Shown: piece by piece, positions 34,538 to 44,318 of the stretch
How positions within the stretch are numbered: position 1 is the first letter of the stretch
Layout of the letters: each line of letters begins with the position of its first letter
From: Blastomyces gilchristii SLH14081
Lineage: Eukaryota > Ascomycota > Eurotiomycetes > Onygenales > Ajellomycetaceae
Reading direction: 5' to 3'
Assembly: GCF_000003855.2 (NCBI RefSeq)
Contig: NW_003101669.1
Coordinates: 872,795 to 936,794, forward strand
Length of the DNA: 64,000 nucleotides
Position numbers and translations under genes: made by a program
Notes under the pieces: generated by a model
What the model was told of the DNA's origin: nothing
Seen by the model: the letters and a program-made list of their open reading frames with translations, nothing else
Databases searched by the model: none

Positions 34538-36457
34538 ATGTCCACCAAAACAATAACCAACCCTCCAAGGGTTTCGATAACAAAGAGATCTTACAAAATA
34601 AAGACGCCATATGTTCCCAAACTCTCCACAGGACAGGATTGTCCATCTTCTGCCATGCCTCAGGATGACTTCCATTCCCAGGATGCATTTTCTTTCTCTC
34701 CTTTATGCGGCTCCAACAGTCTGCCCGGACACAACCAGTGGGCATATATGAGCTCTAATTCCAGTACTACAAGCGATACCACAGATGAATCGTTTGAAAC
34801 TAGCCCGATGCCAGTGACAGAACCGGATATCAGCAGTTCCCAGGACTATAGTTTTGCCTCTTTTTCACATCCAGTGATCTCAGGTCATGTCAGTTCTTTG
34901 GACCAGCCTGCCAGGTATTCCTCACTGTCAGATGTCCATAATTTGCATGATACGACAGATTCAGGAAACAGTCCTCACTTGGCATTCAGTAGTTCCCAGG
35001 GATACCAGTCTATCTTATCTTCCGTCTTTGTTTTCCCTTTTGATAATGCCGGGTCCCAGCCCGATGGTGCCCATAGTTGCGACCCAGAAAGCACGAAGCA
35101 ACTCCAACTTGAGTCCCAGGAAATTGAAAAATCAGAAATGTTTACTAGTGCACGCCCATATGACCACATGCCAGTGGATCCCGATGGTTTCTCCCTGAGT
35201 GGCACGAACCAAGTGCCAGATATTTTCAGCCATGGACCAATCACCCCGCCCCTAACCGAGCGTAGCAATGACATTTCTGTATCCTCCACATGCTCAAATG
35301 ACAGCTACGCTCCATTTTCTGGACACGATGATTCCATGTTCCCCGACATTCCAAGCTCCATCTCTCCCCATCGCTTCAACATCCGTGACCCACTCTGCCG
35401 TTATCTTACCCCTACTGAACAGGAGGATATCAACAGGTGAGTCTATAATCATATTTTATCAGTTTATCTGCGTTTCATGTTGTCTACTCTTCCGATGCTA
35501 ATTTATCTCGCGTCTCAGAACCGTGAGGGCTTCAAAGCAAAACCAGCGACCACTACTATCTGCAGCAGAACCCCAAACACGAAAAGAAGAGCAAGCCGTA
35601 TATCCTCTTCCTGCAGGCCAAAGTCCAAATTTTAAGGAAGCACAGGAGACAAGGAACCCTAGAGACCATCACTATTATTCCCTGCCAACCCAAGCCGATG
35701 GAAAATACCACTGTCCCTTTGAGAACGATGAGAAGCCTTGTTCACACCCACCGACAACACAAAAATGCGGTTACCAGTAAGTGCCCCTCGTCTTCCTGCA
35801 GAAGTGCGTGTTCGTCACTAACGAATATCTCTCAGCAAATACCTTGATTCCCACTTGAAGCCATACCGGTGCAAGGTCAGCCAATGTGTGGATGCCCACT
35901 TCTCTTCCAATGCTTGCCTCTTCCGCCATGAACGGGAAGCACATGGAATGCATGGCCATGGAGAGAATCCCCATCTCTGCCACTTCTCCGCCTGCGAACG
36001 TTCCGTTCCAGGAAATGGATTTCCCCGTCGCTGGAATCTTCATGACCACATGAAACGAGTCCATGACTATGCTTCGTCAGAGAGAGTCAGCTCGCCCGAG
36101 CGGTCTCCAGGTGCTGGTCAACCATCCAAGAAGAAGGATGCTACAGTTCGCAAGAGAAAAGGAACCAAAGCAACAACTATGAAACGAGTCCGATCCTCTC
36201 CAACCCAAACATCTAGCCTAGCCAAGACTGCCCAGACGCAAGCTCAGCAAGAACAGCAGCTCCAAAACGCTGAGCGGAACTACTATAACTGCCTTGCGCG
36301 CCTTAAGGAGGATTTGAACAACATCAATCCTCAGGACCCAGGTCTACATGACAAGGCGAATGCCAGCTTGCAGGAACTCCATACTCTTGCTCTGAATTAC
36401 CGCTGCATTCGAGCTAGCCAAGCTGCAAATGAGATGTCTTCAGGTGTTTCTCGATGA
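34538..36457 (+). CDS. C2H2 zinc-finger transcription factor
   Basis: Three exons (34538-35436, 35519-35776, 35836-36457) give 592 residues; introns are 82 and 59 bp. The first 300 residues are rich in Ser, Asp, Pro and Gln, like an activation region (SSNSSTTSDTTDESFETSP). The C-terminal half has a fungal-type finger cluster: YHCPFENDEKPC followed by H-x4-H made across intron 2, then KPYRCKVSQC with FSSNACLFRHEREAH, then HLCHFSACERS with RRWNLHDHMKRVH. After the fingers come basic NLS-like segments (KKKD, RKRKGTK) and a Gln-rich coiled region. ATG 34538 was chosen because the in-frame ATG at 34508 lies in an intron. Targets unknown. Confidence 0.85.
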
Positions 36458-37922
36458 CTGAAGCATAAATGTCGGCGGGCTTTCCCGTTCACCCAGGACC
36501 CCTCTTTCTAAGCTATCCCGGATTTTGGAATTGCGCTTGTAAATGTTCTTTTTGGTTTTTACATTCCTTTTTATGATCCTTCTTGGTATGGACCCAAGAT
36601 TATTTGCCATTGTGTGTGCTATTTTCCACGAGAACATAGACATGCCTGTGAGAGATGCGGGGTAGCTTCCAAGGCATCTTTTTTATGGATTCATCTTTGC
36701 ACTACTCTCCAAATAGATCGCCAAATTCCCCGGATTGACCGAACAGTTCATGGACCCCTGTTGACGAATTGGAGACCTTTTACTCCATCCGAACACACCC
36801 AAACCTAAGGATGGACATATTCCTGCATCTTAGCTGACTTTGTCATTTTGGAATATCTCATGGTGGATACATACATTCTCGGATTTTCTCTTTTGCATCT
36901 TGATATGTTGATTTTGCCTGTTTGATTTTATCTTGCACTTACTCTTCGTTTACATGTTTTTACTTTTATATTTGCTTTATGCCACTTTTGTTTGTTTTAC
37001 ATATATATGTCACAGTCCCTCGGGCATCGGGACCTGTTTTGGACACATGGGATATGAATCCGGCTGTACTGATTATTTGGATGTCTTCCTTTTCATTCTT
37101 CTTTCTTGTTTTTCTTTTACATGGTGGAATGGTGGAAATATTTTAGATCTTTGGGAGCGCCATTCGAACTGGCCGAGGGAACAACAACTCTATTGGATTA
37201 TCTTTTAACATTACCTATAGGAGGACTTGTGCTATTTTTTGTTTCTAGGTGTCTTTGCTTTGCTTTATTTACATTTTCCATTTCCTTCCCTGTTGCTTTT
37301 CACTGATTTTATGACGAATAAGCGACGAATGACTTGTAACGGCCTGTCACGCCCTTTTTTTTTTTTACTTCTCAGAACAGACGAACCAAGACAGATATAG
37401 TTTGACCTTCCTCCGTTTCTCTCATATGCGTTTTTCCATTCCATTTCTGTATTGCTTTTTACGAAGAAAATAGGAGCAGTATTCAGCTGATCTTCCGTTT
37501 TCCCTTTTCTCGATTACAAAAATCGTGCTAGTTCGTATGTTATTTCCTGAGCTTATCCCAGTTTTTCATGTGTCACTAGCTGGGATCCATTTATTCATTT
37601 ATTCTTCAAATTAATTTCTTTATCCCTTCGTTACTACACATCTTGCTTGCATTACTCCAATGGAGTCGAACAGCTCAGAGAAAAATTAGGTGGCTCTTCA
37701 ATGTAGCAAGACGATACCATTTTGCTACGAATGTCTTCGCAGATACACGTGTTGCTGGCTTCTGATCTGAAGGTCAAACAATTTACTTGCCCCATTGACC
37801 TCGATGCATCGAGTATCCTCTATTTTATTCAAATGATCGCATCTAGTGGAAGGGGTATCATCCATCATAACCCCGCTGTCATACGATGTCTTGTTATCTA
37901 TTTTGTGTCCTTAAAGCAGCCC

Positions 37923-37925
<3 letters not shown>
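36458..37925. other. 3' flank of the C2H2 factor and T-rich spacer
   Basis: About 1.5 kb, T-rich, with hydrophobic but shifting ORFs around 36920-37300 that look like T-rich composition and not protein. Probably a long 3' UTR plus the convergent kti12 3' flank. Confidence 0.45.
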
Positions 37926-37980
<55 letters not shown>

Positions 37981-37982
37981 TA
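37926..37982. repeat. C-run, A-run and TA-run low-complexity tract
   Basis: A run of C ends in about 29 consecutive A bases (37936-37964) and then TA dinucleotides to 37982. It lies 17 bases past the kti12 stop codon, on the minus-strand 3' side. Confidence 0.9.
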
Positions 37983-37998
37983 AACAAAACAACACAGC

Positions 37999-39461
37999 TC
38001 ACTCCTCCATCCCCTCAAACTCCGCATTTAAAAACCTTACAAAGGCATCCCCTGCCTGCTCAGTCTCCAATCCCTTTTGACCCCTCGAATGTCCCCCGCC
38101 TAGATACGCTCGGTTCATCCCCACCCACTGCCTTCGCAGCCTCTGTAGGCGCGGGAGAGCAAGAATGCCTCCTGCACCGGCTAATTCATCTGTTGGTGTA
38201 GACGCAAGGGCGGCGGCTGGTATGAACACGGGGGTTTGAGCGCCAGGTACTGATATGGCTATCCCGTCCCCAAGGGAGTGTTTGGCGGTTTCGGCTGCAG
38301 TCGCTGCAGTAGCTGCAGTAGCCGCGGAGGCGGAGGGGTTTTCTAGGGTGAATGTTCGGAGCGCAGATATTATTCCCGATGTACACTTTTCAAGCGCATG
38401 GAGGGCACTAGGGTCTGTTGTTGCGGGTTGGATTGTAGCCTGGTGGGGGACTATTTTGGGCCGGGGGAGGGATGTGCGGGTGCTGGTTCCTGTTGTGGTG
38501 ATGGAGGGTGTGTTTGTGGACGACTCTGATGTGAGGGTCGATGTGGTGGACGGGACTGTGTCCGTTGCAGACTTCTCCTTGGATACAGGTATGCCTGTTA
38601 AGGCGGTCCAGATGTCCTCAGCCGGTGGAGTAGCGTCACACCATGGTACGGTAAAGAGTGGCTTGTCCCAGCGGCTGTGGGTTGTAGGTTCTTCGTAGCG
38701 GAATATGAGGTTTTGCAGAAGTTCGGGGGGGTATGGTTCCTCGTCGTCACTTATGGTGAGAGCCTCCATGTCCGCCTCCGTCTCAGTCCCCTTGTTTACG
38801 GGGCTTCCACCTTCTTCTTCCGCATCCTTTCCTGCCTTCTTTTTTATTTCCCGCTTCCGTATCCGAGACTCATTATTTTTAATGCACTGGTCAATCGGCG
38901 TCCCAACGTGAACCTAAAATTCCGCGTGTGGCAAACAATATTATCAGTATGTGGTTATAAGATATTGTGATATCAATACCCGATAAATGAACCGTCCCAC
39001 CCTTCATCGCAGGCAGAGGGTTCGGTAAGGCAAAAGGAAAGGTGGTGGAGCTCCAAGACATACCACACAACAGGTCGTCTCCGCCGCCTTACTCTCGCAC
39101 CACAGCTGGTACCTCCATCCCTTAATATAATTCATCCCGTCCACAATGACAAAAGTATCCTTGCTAAGCGCCCGCTTCACCCGCCCGTACACCACTGCCC
39201 GGGCCTCTTTCTCTGACTTTGCAGTATCATACACCGTTCGCGGATGGGACTCATCGTGCGATCCAACGACGTGGAATTTATATCGTCCTTTAGAGGTAGT
39301 TGTAGTCGTAAGGGAATCCTGGATTGACGAGAGGAGCGTGGAGATTTGTTCTGCCCGGTAGGAAATGCCGGAGCAAGGATAGCCGGTTAAGATTATGAGC
39401 TGGGAGGGAGATTTAGAATGTGGAAAAGAAGCTTGAGAGGTGTGAGCCTACTTACAGGCAT
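37999..39461 (-). CDS. kti12: Kti12, Elongator-linked tRNA-modification factor
   Basis: P-loop protein that binds Elongator and tRNA and is needed for wobble-uridine mcm5 modification. Three exons: 39461-39456 (six bases, ATG CCT), 39399-39064 and 38913-37999, giving 418 residues. The start MPLIILTGYPCSG matches the family exactly once the 56-bp first intron is removed. Later motifs are FVIVDGMNYIKGWRYQLWCE (Walker B region), LLQNLIFRYEEP with FTVPWCD, ALEKCTSGII and LQRLRRQWVGMNRAYLGG. Odd: the P-loop reads GYPCSGIS, with Ile where the nucleotide-binding Lys (GKS/T) is expected. An acidic insert (KDAEEEGG region) and a Thr/Ser-rich linker make it longer than yeast Kti12. efm7 lies upstream on the same strand. 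Confidence 0.9.
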
Positions 39462-39846
39462 TATTGTTTATTTCATGAATCGTGGATGAAGAAATGCGGA
39501 AGAAATTGTGAGGAGGGAGGATCCTTGGTGTATGTATTGCTGGTGATGCAAATGTATAAACTAGCGCCATGGAGGGGTTTGGAGGGGCAAAACATCGCGG
39601 GTATAGAAATGCAATTATAATGTCAGAATTTAAATAAAATAGACAAGTCACAGTACGAAAGAATACTAGAATGTCTATTAAAATTGGTTATATGATGACG
39701 GACACAATGCCTAGAAAAGAACAATTTCTGAAAAGGTGTGCAAAAGATATACAGAAATTCCTGCATTTTTGAATTACTTCGAGCAATTAAACAATCTATA
39801 ATTCTATGGCTTTTGTATATTTAATTCTCCACAAGGAGTCATGGTG
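39462..39846. other. Spacer between kti12 and efm7
   Basis: 385 bases, AT-rich. Holds the kti12 promoter and efm7 3' flank; no gene seen. Confidence 0.5.
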
Positions 39847-40886
39847 TCATTGCTTGTCCAGCTCTTCCTCTTTCCACCTCAATTCATATCCAAACACAGT
39901 ACGCCTAAGCGTCTCATCCTACAAGACAAATAGAAAGATATTAGCATAGCTCCCTTCCGTCACCCTGACTGCCCAAATATAAAAGATGGAAACTTACCCC
40001 AGGATCCTCCTCAAACATAAGTCTCTCCATCATCCTCTCAAACACTTTCGTAACCACAAACCCACTCTCCTCCGCGCGCGGAAAAAATGCCACGATCTTC
40101 TCAAACAGCCATGGCTGATACGGTGTGAAAACCACAAACGCCACCGCATCCCGAGTCCTTTTCAGCGTCTGTTTCACACTCGTAATCAACTGCACATGCT
40201 GCGGATGATTATATATCACGTCTGCCAAAATCAACAAATCAAACCCACGACGACCATCGACACCAAGCCCAGCATCGTCGGGCAGATGTCTCAACACCGT
40301 CTCCGGATCCGTGCCCCATTTAAATCCTTCAACCCTCAGCGGCGACGACTTTGGACTACTCCCATCCGTTCCCCCTAAAGATAATAACGACTCGCAGGCC
40401 TGTGCGTTGATGCGCATATTTTCGACGAGATCGAAATCTGGGTAATCGGTCACGACGGCTGTGCGGGCGCCGAGGATTGCGCAGACGAGACTGGGCAGAC
40501 CAGCACCGGCGCCTAGTTCTAGTATATCTCTCCCCTCGACCCATTCGCGCGCCTTGTCCTCGAGGTAATCTGCGCTTGTTTTCCCTGCATTCCAGAGTAG
40601 GAAGCCCTCAATTGCGAACCGATTAGCTGAGGTAGATTTGAGGGCGGTTTTCAAGGGAGGAGAGCCTGATTGACAGGTTACTAGTATATAGATATATAGA
40701 TGAGCTCTAAAGAAATATTTGTACCCAAAGCGGATGACTGCCCACGAGTCGTAGTTTTATTGTTTGGCCGGAGCGCATGGTATATTCTTCAAAAGTTGCT
40801 TCCTTGGGTGGGGGTAAGAATCCCTCCGGATCCTGGAAGATGTCTCCGAATTCAATGTCTGATTCATTCTCTGAATTTGAATCCAT
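39847..40886 (-). CDS. efm7: Efm7/Nnt1-type protein N-terminal methyltransferase
   Basis: SAM-dependent methyltransferase; the yeast enzyme methylates the N-terminal Gly and Lys2 of eEF1A and was earlier annotated as nicotinamide N-methyltransferase. Three exons (40886-40725, 40606-39998, 39918-39847) give 280 residues. The start is MDSNSENESDIEFGDIFQDP, an acidic tail common in this family, followed by SGQTIKLRLVGSHPLWG. Exon 1 joins exon 2 at Trp-Gly to restore LVGSHPLWGFLLWNAGKTSA; the acceptor is an uncommon GAG. The SAM site is ILELGAGAGLPSLVCAILGA, then DLLILADVIYNHPQH. The last exon supplies the typical end VFGYELRWKEEELD; without it the ORF would run on to 39941 with a non-family tail. 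Confidence 0.9.
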
Positions 40887-41285
40887 AGCTAGCAGTGGGT
40901 ATACTAGTTCCGCAGGTATTTAAGTGGTAAAAAGAGTGTTTTGTGTGGTAGTACATAAATAATGAATTGATTATTTTTCACCTCAACCCCCCCGCAACAA
41001 AACAAAAGGCCTACATGACTAAGCAATGGGATGACAGCTTGCTGCAACAGGGGATGTATAATAGAAAACAGAGGAGAACGTAATGAAGAGAGAGATAATT
41101 ATGTTATATATTGTAAATAAAAGCCAATGCCAACACCCTTAATATATAATCCCGCTGAAATCGATCACCCTTAGGACATTCAAAAATTAACCATCCCTTA
41201 TCGAAACGCCAGGGCCCAAACCTCTCCAAAGAGCCCAGATATACCTTGTACTATACTATACATGTATAAGTTCTAAAGTATCTGT
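40887..41285. other. Spacer between efm7 and a small orphan
   Basis: About 400 bases, AT-rich. Holds the efm7 promoter; no gene seen. Confidence 0.45.
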
Positions 41286-41552
41286 TTATAAGGAGATTCC
41301 CTCGAGGTCTCGCGCGATAAGCGCCATCTGTGCCCTCTTTGCAGCTTCTGCGACGAGGTTTAAATCCCTTAGGAATGCCGCTGTCCCCTGTGCATCGTAA
41401 TGCGAGGTGTGCTGCGATGCGACTTGGTGCGCTCGTTGCTGAGAGGCTGTATTGACCGGTGCTGTATGGCTTATGTGGTGGAAGCTGGTCGAAGAGGAGT
41501 GTACTTCGCCATGTTGGTAAGGTTGGAGGGACTGCTGCTGCTGGGAGGCCAT
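41286..41552 (-). CDS. Small protein with conserved-looking C-terminal helix
   Basis: An 88-residue ORF starting MASQQQQSLQPYQHGE. The front is rich in Gln, Ser and His and looks disordered. The last 30 residues (AAFLRDLNLVAEAAKRAQMA, then IARDLEGISL) form a clear amphipathic helix that looks under selection. An in-frame ATG lies 30 bases upstream (41582), but the sequence before 41552 reads like a leader. No family assigned; it may be an adaptor peptide or the last exon of a longer gene. Confidence 0.6.
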   Translation of the reverse strand: MASQQQQSLQPYQHGEVHSSSTSFHHISHTAPVNTASQQRAHQVASQHTSHYDAQGTAAFLRDLNLVAEAAKRAQMALIARDLEGISL

Positions 41553-42705
41553 TGCGATATAGCTTGTGAGATTCAACCGCAAGAGGGGGTTGTTGTGAAG
41601 AATGTTGAGTTGTGCCGGAAAGGGGTAGATTTAGTTGGTGCCTCGTTTTATGACGCAGTAAGCAGTAGATATACAGAGGCCGGCAAGAAGATCGCTGGTC
41701 AACGAATTCGAGGGATCCAGCATTTGGGTTTAGGGTTGGTGGGAGGGATGTCAAGAAAGCGTGTTCTCACGAGGGTTGAACGTTATCTCAGCTACAGCAA
41801 CTCTAGGGTACATACTCTGCGAAGGATGGGAAATGCAGAACGTCGCGATTACGCAGAAGATCAGAGCTTTGAGCGGGGATATCGAAGAGGAAGACTGGGC
41901 GTTAGAGAGAAAGAGGCACGATGAGGGAGGTAGGGATGGATGAGGGATTGAGGGGGGGACAGAAGAAGCGGGCAAGTAATCGCTCGCGGCTCGGTAGAAT
42001 GGGATGGAGGGGAATAAGTTACCGGTGAGCTAGAGCGGTACAGGCCCATAACAACGCCAAGAGTGATTCTGTCACACTATTTGCTGCACTTTGGCAGTAG
42101 AAATGTCGGATCAAATATATCTCCGGAATTCTTACCGCTCGATACAGCCTTCGGCCCGTGTTAGTGACGCCCATGGCGTCATACAATCTGGGGCATTGCG
42201 GCTAGCGGTGCACGTGATCACTCTAATTTGCGTTCCCTTTTGAGCAAATATCAGACCTCCATCTTCTTGTTTCTGTGGATAGGCTAGGAGAACGCATCTA
42301 TGAGCTTTGGTCATCAGCAGTGCTAAGGGAACATGTTTGTCCATGGAGAGACATGAGTGTATTCGGGAAAAGGACTTCCCAAGAACACCTAGGGGATTTT
42401 ATTCGACGCAACCGTCATTCCACATTGATCTACTCATGAACTAACTGGAGATTCTACCTTTAGTAAACAAGTATTTTTTTTTGGGGGGGGGAGTGGACTG
42501 TACTCAGAACCCACAGAGGGTGATATATGACTATGAAACGAGAGAGGGGACCTTATGGGTATCTAACGAAAACAGAGAGTGGGAAAATGAAAAGAAAGAA
42601 AAAGAAAATTTGAGTTGAGGTGGACGACAAATATGGGACCTGCCACATTCAATTTTCACCCGACCTCTTTTATATCCCCACGGATCACCCAATGATCATG
42701 CCTCA
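41553..42705. other. Spacer with overlapping chance ORFs
   Basis: About 1.15 kb. ORFs on both strands between 41750 and 42050 overlap each other and have Ser/Pro- or Arg-rich text typical of non-coding DNA. A G-run sits near 42481-42491. No gene supported. Confidence 0.4.
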
Positions 42706-43104
42706 TCATATCTCTCGCAAAATTTCATCCAGGACCCGTTCAAGAGAATCGTTGTTGTTGCTATTGTCGTGCCTATCGGCTATGTCAGGCATCTTCACAT
42801 CACCATCCGCATCCATATATCGCTTATGTTTGGAAGAATGGCCGCTTTCATGTTCGAGAAAGTGAAGAAGATATTCCCCGTTGCATTGGGATTGGGTTTG
42901 CGATTGCGATTGCGGTTGGCGTTGGATGCCCGCGGCATTATTTCGCTCGAGGTCGAGTAGATCGTTGACATATGAAAACCATATCCCAAAACCACCGCTG
43001 CGATCGCTAGCCTCGAGTAAAATATACGAGGCGAGGCAATACTCGTTCAAGAATCGTACCGGATATGGCAATTGGTTTGTTGGGATTGCCAGAAGTTGTG
43101 GCAT
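42706..43104 (-). CDS. Hypothetical 132-residue protein with Gln/Ser repeat
   Basis: Open from ATG 43104 to TGA with coding-like composition. The N-terminal half (PYPVRFLNEYCLASYILLEA, then FGIWFSYVNDLLDLERNN) looks folded. A short QSQSQTQSQ run follows, and the C-terminal part is His/Asp-rich and ends in a helix (SLERVLDEILREI). No family recognised. It might be the terminal exon of a longer gene, but upstream sequence is repetitive. Confidence 0.5.
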   Translation of the reverse strand: MPQLLAIPTNQLPYPVRFLNEYCLASYILLEASDRSGGFGIWFSYVNDLLDLERNNAAGIQRQPQSQSQTQSQCNGEYLLHFLEHESGHSSKHKRYMDADGDVKMPDIADRHDNSNNNDSLERVLDEILREI

Positions 43105-43123
43105 GAAGGGTGTGCGGATGCGT

Positions 43124-43179
43124 GACCGTATTTGAGCTTTGGGCTGAATTCGACCGTATTTGAGCTTTGGGCTGAATTC
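43124..43179. repeat. Perfect tandem duplication, 28-bp unit x2
   Basis: Bases 43124-43151 are repeated exactly at 43152-43179, directly upstream of the small ORF at 42706-43104. Confidence 0.95.
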
Positions 43180-43219
43180 GACTTCAAGAGATGAATGAAA
43201 AATGAGGCAAGAAGGTATT

Positions 43220-43221
<2 letters not shown>

Positions 43222-43253
<32 letters not shown>
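43222..43253. repeat. 32-base T homopolymer
   Basis: Uninterrupted T run on the plus strand, between the two short tandem duplications of this area. Confidence 0.9.
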
Positions 43254-43254
<1 letters not shown>

Positions 43255-43282
43255 ATAGCTATTATTGTGGGAATGAGGTTTT

Positions 43283-43318
43283 CAAATGATCTATACCTTA
43301 CAAATGATCTATACCTTA
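43283..43318. repeat. Perfect tandem duplication, 18-bp unit x2
   Basis: CAAATGATCTATACCTTA occurs twice back to back. Confidence 0.95.
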
Positions 43319-44280
43319 CCACGATGTACTTATATCGATTCCACCGGTGGAAGCTGTTCTGGCTCACGGGGAGAGACTTACCGGCCTTCTGCGCGGTAAT
43401 TCCCCAAACTCCGTTTCATGAGTTCTACCGTGATGGTTTGTGGCTTTGGGCTCATTTTTACCTTGCTGCCAGTTTACAAGCTCTTTTCTTCGAATGATGC
43501 TGAATTTTCCCTTTCTCGTGTTCTTCAATCTTTTGCTCGCCTGGGTAATTCCTGAAGACTATATATATATATATAACCTTTCAGTATCTTGTAATGAGAT
43601 TCTCAACATGTCAACTAATAAAGATAACTTCATTATCTATCTCTCCTTGCAATTACTTGACTTCTTTTGAGACTAACCCGGAATCGAGGTAATCCTTTTT
43701 CTTATGGTAGAGGTGTTGTTTCATAGCTAAAAACATAGCCATTCATTGTTCCTCAATGACCTTTCTTCTCAGGAGCTTATTAGTACACTGCCAAAAATTG
43801 AGGCACAAAGAACTGTGCCAGAATCTCAGTAAATACACAAGGCTAGTACCCTGAATATCAATTTTGTCAAGTTAACAAATTGGAGTATCCCTTTGGAGCT
43901 ACAAAATCCTTTATATATCGCTATCCCGGGTATCTACAGTACATGTACAGAGTACAGCACGTACAATCGCTTGGTTTCCTGTTCATCTAAATACGCTAAG
44001 GAGATCAATCATTGTATGAAAGCAAGCTGTGTATCGGATTTGCACAGCGCCTTTGTTAATTAGCCGCTATTGCAATGAGAAAATAATGGAGCACATCTAT
44101 CTATATACAATATGGCTTTGCAACCGACCAAGGGTATGTTTCCGGGTGTTTTGAGCACTTCCAGAATACTTTACACCCCTGATAAGGGCATCTACCCAGG
44201 ATGTCAAGCGCTCTTTCAAAATCAGGATCTATCAACCGCCACGCCGCTGGGCACCATGTGTATCGCATGAAGAAATGGCA

Positions 44281-44318
44281 GGCCTTCCCAAGCCCTTAAG
44301 GCCTTCCCAAGCCCTTAA
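44281..44318. repeat. Perfect tandem duplication, 19-bp unit x2
   Basis: GGCCTTCCCAAGCCCTTAA occurs twice back to back, followed by a partial third start (GGCCTT). Confidence 0.95.

Noticed and set aside
36922..37306. Overlapping hydrophobic ORFs downstream of the C2H2 factor
   Set aside because: Hydrophobicity follows from T-rich DNA; three frames look alike, which argues against coding.
40656..40735. Apparent one-base frameshift in efm7 at the exon 1/2 junction
   Set aside because: Disappears when the GAG acceptor at 40607 is used, which also restores the conserved family sequence.
41251..41754. 167-codon minus-strand ORF overlapping the small orphan at 41286
   Set aside because: Runs in another frame over the more protein-like 88-residue ORF; Arg/Pro/Ser-rich shadow text.
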